Part shown: piece by piece, positions 24,289 through 31,683 of the stretch | Layout: the number at the start of each line of letters is the position of its first letter | Position numbering within the stretch: the stretch's first letter is position 1 | Notes under the pieces: model-generated | What the model was told of the DNA's origin: nothing | Seen by the model: the letters and a program-made list of their open reading frames with translations, nothing else | Databases searched by the model: none | Origin: CAWULT01 sp963923455 | Lineage (GTDB): Bacteria; Acidobacteriota; Vicinamibacteria; Vicinamibacterales; UBA2999 | Length of the DNA: 31,683 nt | NCBI GenBank assembly: GCA_963923455.1 | Contig: CAWULT010000048.1 | Coordinates: forward strand, 1-31,683 | Direction: 5' to 3' | Program-made: the position numbers and the translations under genes

Positions 24289-27198
24289 GTGCTGAAGCGC
24301 GTGCTCGCGGTCGTGACGGCCGGGCTGTGCCTGGCGGCTCCGGCTCGCGCCGAGTCGCCAGGCGCCGGGCTCGATCCGTACTTCGTCACGACCTGGACGG
24401 AGACCGACGGGTTGCCGGCCGCCAGCATTCGAGCGATCGAGCAAGGTGCCGACGGCGATCTCTGGCTCGGCACCGACACCGGCCTCGTCCGGTTCGACGG
24501 CCAGCGCTTCGTCCCCTTCGAGCAGCTTCGCCACGGCCGTCTGCCCCCGGGCGCCGTCGGCGCGGTGATGCGCGCGCACGATGGTGACCTGTGGGTGGGG
24601 CTCATCGGCCCTAACCCCGTCGCCCGCGTGCACAAGGGCACGATCACCGTGTTCGGCGAGCAGGAGGGCCTGCCCGACGCGCAGGTGACGAGTATCTTCC
24701 AGGACGCCGACGACACGGTCTGGGTCGGCACGCTGGCGGGCCTCTACCGGTACGACGGCCGCCGGTGGACGCGGGTACCGTTGCCCGATCCGGATCGGGA
24801 TTCGGTGACCGCGATCAACGCCGACACGCAGGGGCGTCTCTGGGCGCTCGGTCCCGGCGCTGTGTTCCGCCGTCAGAAGGACGACGCGCCGTTCGACGTG
24901 GTCGATCGCTTCGCCGTGGCCAGCAACGTCTGGCAGGGCCTCAGCCAGGATCCGCAGGGGCGCATGTGGGTGACCGACTTCGAACGGGGCGTGCGCCTGG
25001 CGGGCGGCCGCTTCTCGACGCCGGCCCTGGACAGGCTCCGCGGCTGGGGCGTCAAGATCATGCACGACTCCCGCGGCGCGATGTGGGTGGCGACGCGGGG
25101 CCAGGGGCTCTGGCGCCTCGATGAGGGCGCGACGCGAGCCACGGCGATGACCACCCGCGACGGCCTCGTCAGCGATGCCGTGCAGTCGGTGCTCGAGGAC
25201 CGCGACGGCAACATCTGGGTGGGGACGCCCGCGGGGCTGCAGCGGCTGTCTCCACTGCGGGTGAAGCCGGTCCGCGACCTGGGCATCGTGCGTTTGCTCG
25301 AGACGACGCCCGACGGATCGGTGTGGGTTGGGACGTCCGACGGGTTGTCGCGCGTGTCGGCATCGGGCCGGCGCCGGCTGACGTCGGCGGACGGGCTGCC
25401 CGGCTCCGTCGTGCTGGCCTTGCACACCGACCGCGGGGGCGGGCTCTGGGTGGCCACCGAGCGGGCCGTCGCGCGGTATGCCCGGGGCCGCTTCACCGTG
25501 CTCGATCCCGGGTCGACGGGGATGCAGCGCGTCTTCGCGATGGCCACCACCCGGCCAGGCGACCTCTGGCTGCGCGACTTCACGCTGCGCCTGTTCCACT
25601 GGCAGGACGGGCGCATGGTGCCGGTCACCGACGTGCCCGCGGCGTTCCAGCGCAACGTCCTCTCGCTCTACGCCGACCGCGCCGGCAACGTGTGGATTGG
25701 CGGCTCGTCCGGCACCCTCGGGCTGCGGCGGCCCGACGGGTCGTTCTCGTCCTACCGGCTCCCCATCGGGGCCGTGATGCGCCTGGCCGAGGACCGCGAC
25801 GGCGCCGTGTGGGCCGGCGGCAACGAGGGCCTGAGTCGCGTGTTCGACGGGCGCATCGAGAGCCTCACGCTCGCGCAGGGCTTCGCGGGCAGCGTCAAGT
25901 CGATCGTCGAGGACCGGGCCGGCGACATGTGGGTGGGTGTCGGCTCGGGGCTGATTCGCGTCGAGAAGGCGGAGTTCGCGCGTGCCGCGTCGACCGGCGG
26001 CCGCGGCTTCCACTACCGGTTCCTGAACGTCGCGGACGGCCTGGCCGGAATGCCGATTGCGGAGGGCGTCAATGCCGGCGTGCGGGCCGCCGACGGCACG
26101 CTGTGGTTCGCCACCAACGGCGGCGCCACGCTCGTGGATCCGGCGCGTGTGGGCGCGGCGCCACCCATGCCGCCGGTACGCATCGAGTCGCTGTCGGCCG
26201 ACGGGCAGCGGTTCGATCCGGCGACGCGCGCCTTCGAGCCGTCGAAGGCGTCGCACGTCCACGTCGTGTTCAACGCGCTGACGCTGACCGACCCGACGCG
26301 CGTGCGGTTCCGCTACCGGCTCGACGGCTTCGATCACGACTGGGTCGAGGCCGGCTCGTCGCGCGAGGCGTCCTACATCAACCTGCCCCCGGGGAGCTAC
26401 CGCTTCCTCGTGGAGGCGACCAACGGCGACGGCGTCTGGCGGTCGGGCGCGACGACCGACTTCTCGATCCCGCCCATGTTCTATCAGACCACCTGGTTCA
26501 TGGTGCTGTGCGTGGGGCTGGTGGGGGCGGCGGTGGCCGGCGCGTGGCGGCTGCGCGTCAACCAGGTGCGGCAGCAGTTCGCGCTGGTGCTCGGCGAGCG
26601 CATCCGCATGAGCCGCGAGATTCACGACACGCTGCTGCAGGGCCTGGCCGGCCTGGCGCTCGAAGTCGACGACCTGTCGCACCGGCTCGACGGGGCGGAG
26701 CCCGGTGCGCGCGAACGGGTGCTCGCGATGCGCCGGCGCGTCGAGACGTACTTGCGCGAAGCCCGACTGTCGATCCAGGACCTGCGGTCGCCCGATCTGG
26801 CGGCGAGAGACCTGCCGCAGGCGCTGCGCGAGGTCGGCGAACGCGTGATCGGCGACCGGCCGGTGCGCCTGGACATCGTCGTGCACGGCAGCCCTGGGCG
26901 GTGCCCGCCGCGCGTCAAGGAGCAACTGCTGCTCATCGGGCAGGAGGCGGTCAACAACGCGGTCCGCCATGGGAGTCCCACTCGTGTCAGCCTCGAGCTC
27001 ACGTGCGAGGCGGAGCGGACGTGCCTGCGGGTCAGTGACGACGGACGCGGCTTCGACCCGAGCGAAACGGCGGCCGCCGTCGGTCACTACGGGCTGCGCG
27101 GCATGCGCGAGCGGGCCGAGCAGGTTCGCGGCACCATCGCGATTCACTCGGTGCCCGGCGCGGGGACGCGCGTCGAGGCCATCGTGCCGACGGCGTAG
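24289..27198 (+). CDS. Sensor histidine kinase with double seven-bladed propeller sensor
   Basis: 969 residues from GTG 24289, with AGGA 7 nt upstream. A signal peptide (VLAVVTAGLCLAAPARA) precedes about 14 short propeller motifs of the type D-hydrophobic-WVGT-GL-R-DG between residues about 55 and 630, enough for two seven-bladed propellers. A Y_Y_Y-type domain follows (about 650-725; VRFRYRLDGFDHDWVEAG, YINLPPGSYRFLVEATNGDG), then one membrane helix (about 732-752). The cytoplasmic part has a HisKA_3 dimerisation motif, MSREIHDTLLQGLAGL, with phosphorylated His779. The ATPase domain carries QEAVNNAVRHG, VSDDGRGFD and GLRGMRERA. No receiver domain is attached. It should sense a periplasmic ligand and phosphorylate the regulator encoded 8 nt downstream. 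Confidence 0.93.
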   Translation: MLKRVLAVVTAGLCLAAPARAESPGAGLDPYFVTTWTETDGLPAASIRAIEQGADGDLWLGTDTGLVRFDGQRFVPFEQLRHGRLPPGAVGAVMRAHDGDLWVGLIGPNPVARVHKGTITVFGEQEGLPDAQVTSIFQDADDTVWVGTLAGLYRYDGRRWTRVPLPDPDRDSVTAINADTQGRLWALGPGAVFRRQKDDAPFDVVDRFAVASNVWQGLSQDPQGRMWVTDFERGVRLAGGRFSTPALDRLRGWGVKIMHDSRGAMWVATRGQGLWRLDEGATRATAMTTRDGLVSDAVQSVLEDRDGNIWVGTPAGLQRLSPLRVKPVRDLGIVRLLETTPDGSVWVGTSDGLSRVSASGRRRLTSADGLPGSVVLALHTDRGGGLWVATERAVARYARGRFTVLDPGSTGMQRVFAMATTRPGDLWLRDFTLRLFHWQDGRMVPVTDVPAAFQRNVLSLYADRAGNVWIGGSSGTLGLRRPDGSFSSYRLPIGAVMRLAEDRDGAVWAGGNEGLSRVFDGRIESLTLAQGFAGSVKSIVEDRAGDMWVGVGSGLIRVEKAEFARAASTGGRGFHYRFLNVADGLAGMPIAEGVNAGVRAADGTLWFATNGGATLVDPARVGAAPPMPPVRIESLSADGQRFDPATRAFEPSKASHVHVVFNALTLTDPTRVRFRYRLDGFDHDWVEAGSSREASYINLPPGSYRFLVEATNGDGVWRSGATTDFSIPPMFYQTTWFMVLCVGLVGAAVAGAWRLRVNQVRQQFALVLGERIRMSREIHDTLLQGLAGLALEVDDLSHRLDGAEPGARERVLAMRRRVETYLREARLSIQDLRSPDLAARDLPQALREVGERVIGDRPVRLDIVVHGSPGRCPPRVKEQLLLIGQEAVNNAVRHGSPTRVSLELTCEAERTCLRVSDDGRGFDPSETAAAVGHYGLRGMRERAEQVRGTIAIHSVPGAGTRVEAIVPTA

Positions 27199-27206
27199 GA
27201 GGGGGC

Positions 27207-27836
27207 GTGACGAGTCCGACCAAGATCCGCGTCATGTGCGTGGACGACCACCGCGTGATGCTGGATGGGCTGGCGTTGCTGATCGGCAGGCAGCCGGACA
27301 TGGAGGTGGTGGCGTCGGCCACCAACGGCGACCAGGCCGTCGCGCAGTACGTGAGCGCGCGGCCCGACGTCACGCTGATGGACCTGCAGTTGCCGGGCAC
27401 CAACGGCCTGGAGGCCATCCGGCGGATTCGCGCCGTGGACCCCGGGGCCCGCATCGTGGTGCTGACGATGTACCAGGGTGACGAGGACATCCACCTGGCG
27501 CTGCAGGCGGGCGCCGCGACCTACCTGTTGAAGGATGCCCTGTCGGACGAGTTGGTCGACGTGATCCGGCAGGTGCACGGCGGCGCGCGGCCGCTCGGGC
27601 CGGAAGTGGAGGCGCAACTCGAGAGCCGGCGCAACCAGCCCGGGCTGACGCCGCGGGAGGTGCAGGTGGTGCGCCTCATCGCCGACGGCCTGCGCAACAA
27701 GGAGATTGCGGTGGCGCTCGGCATCAGCGAGCAGACCGCCAAGGTCCACGTGAAGAACATCCTGGCGAAGCTGCGCGTGAACGATCGTGCGGCGGTGGTC
27801 GCGGTCGCGGCCCGCCGCGGGTTCTTCCATCTCTGA
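27207..27836 (+). CDS. NarL/LuxR-family response regulator
   Basis: 209 residues from GTG 27207, preceded by GGAGGGGG and separated from the kinase stop codon by 8 nt, so the two are co-transcribed. The receiver domain has the acidic pair Asp13-Asp14 (VDDHRVML), the phosphorylation site Asp59 (LMDLQLPG), a VVLTMY threonine and the LLKD lysine. The C-terminal LuxR-type helix-turn-helix is complete: LTPREVQVVRLIADGLRNKEIA then ISEQTAKVHVKNILAKL. It is the cognate partner of the propeller kinase and is expected to control nearby promoters, possibly those of the cupin and receptor genes. Its binding site is not known. Confidence 0.95.
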   Translation: MTSPTKIRVMCVDDHRVMLDGLALLIGRQPDMEVVASATNGDQAVAQYVSARPDVTLMDLQLPGTNGLEAIRRIRAVDPGARIVVLTMYQGDEDIHLALQAGAATYLLKDALSDELVDVIRQVHGGARPLGPEVEAQLESRRNQPGLTPREVQVVRLIADGLRNKEIAVALGISEQTAKVHVKNILAKLRVNDRAAVVAVAARRGFFHL

Positions 27837-27869
27837 CGACCTCCGGTTCCCCGACCCTGTCCAACCCCT

Positions 27870-27980
27870 GTTCGCCGCGGCGCTCGGCGCCGTGGCCCGA
27901 CCAAGCCGGGCGCGCCGGGCACGCTCCTGACCGGCGGCACGGTGGACAACGTCCGGCCGGCCGCGGCCGACAGCGAGCCG
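27870..27980 (+). pseudogene. Relic of a cupin gene with internal deletion
   Basis: In one plus-strand frame the DNA reads GARRRGPTKPGAP and continues directly as GTLLTGGTVDNV, then RPAAADSEPTG. The intact cupin encoded at 17643 has GALRRGPTKPGAP, 19 residues containing ligands His101 and Glu106, then GTLLTGGEVVDAKPTPADNP. The relic thus lacks residues 96-114 (57 bp) and both ends, and has no start codon or ribosome-binding site. It lies between the convergent response-regulator and quinoprotein genes. It derives from a related cupin, not from a recent exact copy, as the bases differ at many places. Confidence 0.7.
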
Positions 27981-27999
27981 ACGGGCCGACGCCCGGCGG

Positions 28000-29979
28000 C
28001 TACTTCGGCAGCGCGAACGCGACGTAGGCGCCGGGCGGGGGCGGGGGCAGCGCGCCGAACCGCGCCGGATTCCAGCCGTGTGCGGCCGCCACCGGCAGCA
28101 CGATGAACTGGCGGCCGCCGGCGTCGTACGTGGTCGGCACGCCGTCCGACGCCGCCGGCAGCGCCTGCGTCCAGACGAGCGCGCCCGTGCGCCGGTCGTA
28201 GGCCCTGAACGTGCGGTCGGAGCCCGAGGCGGCAAACAGCAGGCCGCCGGCCGTCGCGAGCAGGCCCCCGCGCGGCCAGTGCGCGCCGCTGTCGGCCGGA
28301 ATGCCGACGGCGGCCGGCGCCGCCACGGTGCCGTGCGGCACGCGCCACGCGATCTCGCCCGTGTTCAGGTCGTAGGCGACGAGCTCGGACCACGGCGGGC
28401 CGATCGGCGACAGGTACGTGCTCGTGAACATGAAGTCGTACGGCGACGTGAACCGGACCGGCCCCCGGGCGAGCAGTGCGCCCGTCTCCGCCTTCAACCG
28501 ATCGACCTCGGCCGGTGTGACGACGGTGGCCGGACCCGTGCGCGACGCCCCGGGGACGCTGCCGCCGGGCGGCAGGATCCGGATGAGCGTCGGCAGGGCC
28601 TTCGACAGGACGTAGAGCTGGCCGCGTGACGGGTCGACGGCCGCGCCGCCCCAGTTCGCGCCGCCGCTGTGGCCGGGGATCTGGATGGAGCCCTGGAAGC
28701 TCGGCGGCGTGAACAGCCCGTCGTTGCGGTAGCTGCGGAGCCGCGCACGGATGGCCTCGCGCTCCTCGGCTGGCAGATACGGGTTGATGTCGGCCTCGGT
28801 GAACGACTGCCGCGCGAAGGGCGCCGGGCGCGTCGGAAACGGCTGCGTCGGGGACGTCCGTTCACCGGGGACGTCGGACTGCGGGACCGGCCGCTCCTCG
28901 ATCGGCCAGATCGGTCGTCCCGTGACGCGATCGAACACGAACAGGAACCCCTGCTTGGTCGGCTGGGCGACGACGTCCACCATGCGGCCCTCGTGACGGA
29001 TGGTCAGCAGGCGCGGGGCCGTGGGAAGGTCGTAGTCCCAGACGTCGTGATGCACGAGCTGGTAGTGCCACAGGCGACGGCCGGTGCGCGCGTCGAGCGC
29101 GACCAGGCTGTTGGCGAACAGGTTGTTGCCCGGGCGGTCGCCGCCGTAGAAGTCGAAGCGGCCCGTGCCGAACGGCACGTAGGCGATGCCGCGGGCCTCG
29201 TCGATCGTCAGCTCGCTCCAGTTGTGAACGCCGCCGTGCGTCTTCCAGGCGTCCTTCGGCCACGTCTCGGCCCCCGGCTCGCCCTCGTGCGGCAGCGAAT
29301 GGAACACCCACCGCAGCGTCCCGCTGCGGACGTCGTAGGCGTGGACGTCGCCCGGGTTCGAGTCGTATCCCGAGCCCTGGGCGGGCAGGGGCATGATCAC
29401 CAGGTCCTCGAAGATCCGGCCCGGGTTGCTGGTCTGCAGCGGCGTGACGTCCTTCAGGTCGTGCCCGTCGGCGGCGAGCGCCGTGCGCAGGTCCACACGG
29501 CCGTTCTCGCCGAACGACGGAATCGGCGCGCCGGTGCGCGCGTCGATCGCCGTCAGGTACCCGCCGGCCATGTAGATCAGCCGGCGGTCGCGGCCGTCGG
29601 GGCTGCGCCAGTAGTTCACGCCGCGCGTGCCGACCGCCCCGGGATGCGGCCGGCTCCACACCGGCGTGCCGGTGGCGGCGTCGAGCGCGACGAGGTCGTT
29701 GGCGCCGGCCAGCACGATGACCAGGCCGTCGACGACCAGGGGATTGAAGAGGAAGGTGCGGTTGCCGGCCGGAAACGTCCAGGCCACCGTCAGGCGCGAG
29801 ACGTTCGACCGGTTGATCTGATCGAGCGCGGAGTACTGGGCGGAGTCGGACGAACCCAGGTACTGGTCCCACGTGGTGTGGGGCCGGGGCCGTCCGGCGC
29901 GGGTCTGGGCTTCGGGCGTGACGAGCGAGGCGGCGGTGAGGGCGAGCGCCAGTGTAGCGACGGCGACGGAAGCGCGCAT
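28000..29979 (-). CDS. PQQ-dependent dehydrogenase of the glucose-dehydrogenase type
   Basis: 659 residues from ATG 29979, with GAGG 5 nt upstream. The signal peptide is MRASVAVATLALALTAASLVTPEAQ. The body is an eight-bladed quinoprotein propeller with repeated W-motifs: WDQYLGSSDSAQYSALDQIN at the start, VALDAATGTPVWSRP, AYDVRSGTLRWVFHS, ALDARTGRRLWHYQLVHHDVWDYD, PGHSGGANWGGAAVDPSRGQLYV and AYDLNTGEIAWRVP. These match the PQQ glucose/quinate dehydrogenase family. No membrane-anchor helices and no haem c motif are present, so it should be a soluble periplasmic enzyme passing electrons to another carrier. The substrate could be a sugar, a polyol or another alcohol. It is convergent with the response-regulator gene and divergent from the Tas-like gene. 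Confidence 0.9.
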   Translation of the reverse strand: MRASVAVATLALALTAASLVTPEAQTRAGRPRPHTTWDQYLGSSDSAQYSALDQINRSNVSRLTVAWTFPAGNRTFLFNPLVVDGLVIVLAGANDLVALDAATGTPVWSRPHPGAVGTRGVNYWRSPDGRDRRLIYMAGGYLTAIDARTGAPIPSFGENGRVDLRTALAADGHDLKDVTPLQTSNPGRIFEDLVIMPLPAQGSGYDSNPGDVHAYDVRSGTLRWVFHSLPHEGEPGAETWPKDAWKTHGGVHNWSELTIDEARGIAYVPFGTGRFDFYGGDRPGNNLFANSLVALDARTGRRLWHYQLVHHDVWDYDLPTAPRLLTIRHEGRMVDVVAQPTKQGFLFVFDRVTGRPIWPIEERPVPQSDVPGERTSPTQPFPTRPAPFARQSFTEADINPYLPAEEREAIRARLRSYRNDGLFTPPSFQGSIQIPGHSGGANWGGAAVDPSRGQLYVLSKALPTLIRILPPGGSVPGASRTGPATVVTPAEVDRLKAETGALLARGPVRFTSPYDFMFTSTYLSPIGPPWSELVAYDLNTGEIAWRVPHGTVAAPAAVGIPADSGAHWPRGGLLATAGGLLFAASGSDRTFRAYDRRTGALVWTQALPAASDGVPTTYDAGGRQFIVLPVAAAHGWNPARFGALPPPPPGAYVAFALPK

Positions 29980-30048
29980 GCGGGCCTCGACAACGGAAAG
30001 AGCTCGGCAGCGGACGGGACGACGTGCATCCTATCGCACGCCCGTCGG

Positions 30049-30070
30049 CGGCCGGCGGCGCCGCCGGCCG
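30049..30070. repeat. Perfect 22-bp G+C palindrome in a divergent intergenic region
   Basis: An 11-bp arm, CGGCCGGCGGC (30049-30059), is followed without spacer by its exact complement (30060-30070). It lies between the quinoprotein gene start (29979) and the Tas-like gene start (30192). The position is upstream of both genes, where a terminator is not expected. Confidence 0.6.
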
Positions 30071-30145
30071 ACTACCTCTCCCTCGGTAGCACGCGTCGCG
30101 TGGCGCGGCGCCGAAGGAGCAGGATGCGGCGGAGGCGTGGAGCAG

Positions 30146-30162
30146 TTGTGACACGATTGTGA
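30146..30162 (+). promoter_or_regulatory. Direct repeat TTGTGA spaced by one helical turn
   Basis: TTGTGA occurs at 30146-30151 and 30157-30162, an 11-bp period, 30-46 bp before the Tas-like start codon. Two same-face half-sites could bind a regulator dimer in direct orientation. The first copy could alternatively serve as a -35 box, but no clear -10 follows. Confidence 0.35.
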
Positions 30163-30191
30163 AGCCCGCACGGGACAGGGAGCAGACGAGG

Positions 30192-31238
30192 ATGGAATTT
30201 CGCGCACTGGGACGGACCGGCATGCAGGTGAGCCTGATCGGGCTCGGCACCATGACCTGGGGCGAGCAGAACACCGAGGCCGAAGGGCACGCACAGCTCG
30301 ACTACGCCGTGGACCACGGCGTCAACCTGATCGACACGTCCGAGATGTACGCCGTGCCGCCCCGCGCGGAGACCTACGGATCCACCGAGCGCATCATCGG
30401 CACCTGGCTTCGGCGCAGCGGCAGGCGTCAGCAGGTGGTGCTGTGCACCAAGGTGGCCGGACCCGGCGCCGCGCTCGGCGTCACGCACGTGCGCGGAGGC
30501 GACAACAGGCTCGACCGCCGGAACGTCGTCGAGGCGCTCGACGACAGCCTCCGGCGCCTGCAGACCGACTACGTGGACCTGTATCAGGTCCACTGGCCGG
30601 CCCGCAGCACGAACTTCTTCGGCCGGCTGGGCTACCAGCACGCGGAACGGGACGACTCGACGCCCATCGAGGAGACGCTCGAGGTGCTGAGCGATCTGGT
30701 GCGGGCGGGCAAGGTGCGCCACGTCGGCCTCTCGAACGAGACCCCCTGGGGCGTGCACCGCTACCTGCAGCTCGCCGACGCGCGGGGGCTGGCGCGCGTG
30801 GCCAGCATCCAGAACCCGTACAACCTGCTGAACCGCAGCTTCGAGGTGGGCCTGGCGGAGATCGCCATCCGGGAGGACCTGGGTCTGCTGGCGTACTCAC
30901 CCCTGGCGTTCGGCATGCTGACGGGGAAGTTCCTGAACGGGGCCCGCCCGCCGGCCGCGCGCCTCGTCCGGTGGAGCCGCTTCGCGCGCTACAGCGGTGA
31001 GCTTGCGGAGCGGACGACCGCGGCCTACGTGGCGATTGCCCGCGACCACGGCCTGGATCCCGCGCAGATGGCGCTGGCGTTCGTCAATCGCCAGCGCTTC
31101 GTCACGAGCACCTTGATCGGCGCCACGACGATGGAGCAGCTGGCCACGAACGTGGCGAGCGTCGACGTCCGCCTGTCGGACGAGGTGATCCAGGCGATCG
31201 AGCAGGTGCACAAGGCGCAGCCCAATCCCTGCCCGTAA
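30192..31238 (+). CDS. tas: Tas-type NADP(H)-dependent aldo/keto reductase
   Basis: 348 residues from ATG 30192, with GGGAG and GAGG upstream; a GTG at 30159 gives an 11-residue lead unlike the family. The sequence is very close in layout to E. coli Tas (346 residues): GLGTMTWGEQNTEAEGHAQL, NLIDTSEMYAVPPRAET, LQTDYVDLYQVHWP, VGLSNETPWGV, IQNPYNLLNRSFEVGLAE and HGLDPAQMALAFVNRQ. The tetrad is intact: Asp48, Tyr53, Lys87 and His134. The protein is cytoplasmic. The natural substrate of Tas proteins is not firmly known. This gene is only distantly similar to the reductase gene at 14003. Confidence 0.93.
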   Translation: MEFRALGRTGMQVSLIGLGTMTWGEQNTEAEGHAQLDYAVDHGVNLIDTSEMYAVPPRAETYGSTERIIGTWLRRSGRRQQVVLCTKVAGPGAALGVTHVRGGDNRLDRRNVVEALDDSLRRLQTDYVDLYQVHWPARSTNFFGRLGYQHAERDDSTPIEETLEVLSDLVRAGKVRHVGLSNETPWGVHRYLQLADARGLARVASIQNPYNLLNRSFEVGLAEIAIREDLGLLAYSPLAFGMLTGKFLNGARPPAARLVRWSRFARYSGELAERTTAAYVAIARDHGLDPAQMALAFVNRQRFVTSTLIGATTMEQLATNVASVDVRLSDEVIQAIEQVHKAQPNPCP

Positions 31239-31254
31239 CGGCCGGGGGACGGCC

Positions 31255-31268
31255 CGGGCTCACGCCCG
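31255..31268. terminator. Short hairpin between convergent genes
   Basis: CGGGC (31255-31259) and GCCCG (31264-31268) form a 5-bp stem with a 4-nt loop, overlapping the stop codon of the minus-strand decarboxylase gene. It is weak support for a shared terminator of the two convergent genes. Confidence 0.3.
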
Positions 31269-31682
31269 CCCGAAGCGCGGGGACGCGACGATCTTGCCGT
31301 GCCTGGCGTAGGCCTCGTGGTTCCGCTCGACGTCCGCCCGCCGGTAGACGTAGTTCACCATGAGGCCGAGGGACCGGCGGATGCCCGCGCCCGACGGGTC
31401 GCCCATCCAGTTCAGGCGCTCGAGGCGCGCGCCGTTGGCCAGGTGGAATCGCGCCACGGCGTCAGCGGGGGCACCGTTGTGGCGCGCCCGCAGCAGGTAG
31501 TCGACGCAGTGCGCGATGATCTCGGCGCGCAGCGGCGGCAGGACCGCGCCGACATCGGACGCCGTGCCGTTCTCCGTGCCGGCCAGCAGCGCTTCGAGCT
31601 CGGGCGAGCGGCGCCGGTCCCGTCCCTTCTGCTGCAGCCATTGACGGAATCCCGGGATCGGGGACAGCGTGGCGAACGTCTT
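31260..31682 (-). CDS. Malonyl-CoA decarboxylase, C-terminal part (partial at window edge)
   Basis: 140 residues run in from the right edge and end in TGA at 31260. The frame gives FATLSPIPGFRQWL near the edge, then IIAHCVDYLL, VARFHLANGARLERLNWMGD, SLGLMVNYVYRRADVERNHEAYA and GKIVASPRFGRA. This matches the C-terminal domain of malonyl-CoA decarboxylase, including the FHLxNGA motif whose histidine corresponds to the catalytic histidine described for the family. The enzyme converts malonyl-CoA to acetyl-CoA and CO2. The N-terminal half and the gene's partners are outside the window. It is convergent with the Tas-like gene. Confidence 0.9.
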   Translation of the reverse strand, partial: KTFATLSPIPGFRQWLQQKGRDRRRSPELEALLAGTENGTASDVGAVLPPLRAEIIAHCVDYLLRARHNGAPADAVARFHLANGARLERLNWMGDPSGAGIRRSLGLMVNYVYRRADVERNHEAYARHGKIVASPRFGRA

Positions 31683-31683
31683 G

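Noticed and set aside
23974..27147. A 1057-codon open frame on the minus strand opposite the sensor kinase gene
   Set aside because: Its sequence is rich in Arg, Pro, His and Ala without domain pattern, and it mirrors the codon positions of the kinase gene. It is a high-G+C shadow frame.
30481..30900. Minus-strand open frame inside the Tas-like gene
   Set aside because: The Tas-like frame is complete with an intact catalytic tetrad. The reverse frame is Pro/Arg/Ser-rich shadow sequence.

Overview
The window is high-G+C DNA with long, densely packed genes. Most of the products are predicted to be exported: Sec or Tat signal peptides, outer-membrane barrels, a multihaem cytochrome, secreted beta-propellers, a quinoprotein dehydrogenase and a TonB-dependent receptor with a carboxypeptidase-regulatory-like N-terminus. 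This mix, together with a DUF5916 barrel and a double-propeller sensor kinase, suggests a soil-type Acidobacteriota (class Vicinamibacteria or a relative). That assignment rests on gene content only. No RNA gene, CRISPR array, integrase or insertion sequence was recognised.

Layout. (i) 1-1.5 kb: the 3' end of a HigA-like antitoxin gene and chrB. (ii) 1.5-7 kb: a divergent promoter, an octahaem c-type cytochrome followed after 11 nt by a DUF5916 outer-membrane barrel gene, a frameshifted LysR remnant, and a second small barrel gene. (iii) 7-11.3 kb: a Tat-exported dienelactone-hydrolase-like enzyme divergent from an NTF2-like/SMP-30-like gene pair, then a Tat-exported flavoprotein. (iv) 11.4-17.3 kb, all minus strand: a propeller/PKD-type secreted protein with six exact-length 43-residue repeats, an aldo/keto reductase, an alpha/beta hydrolase and a DUF6282-type metallohydrolase-like protein. 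(v) 17.6-27.8 kb, all plus strand: two cupins, a conserved exported protein, a large TonB-dependent receptor, an NHL-propeller protein, a sensor kinase with 14 propeller motifs and its NarL-type regulator. (vi) 27.8-31.7 kb: a small cupin relic, a PQQ dehydrogenase, a Tas-type aldo/keto reductase and the 3' end of a malonyl-CoA decarboxylase gene.

Working together (inference). Block v looks like a sense-import-process unit: the kinase would read an extracytoplasmic ligand, the receptor would import it, and the cupins, exported protein and NHL protein would bind or modify it. Around it lie hydrolases, a flavoprotein, reductases and a quinoprotein dehydrogenase, suggesting an envelope-located catabolic neighbourhood for lactone, ester or alcohol-type compounds. 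The substrate cannot be read from the sequence. The cytochrome/DUF5916 pair is the best candidate for an unusual electron-transfer or outer-membrane system. Two relic genes (LysR and cupin) show that the region has been rearranged.
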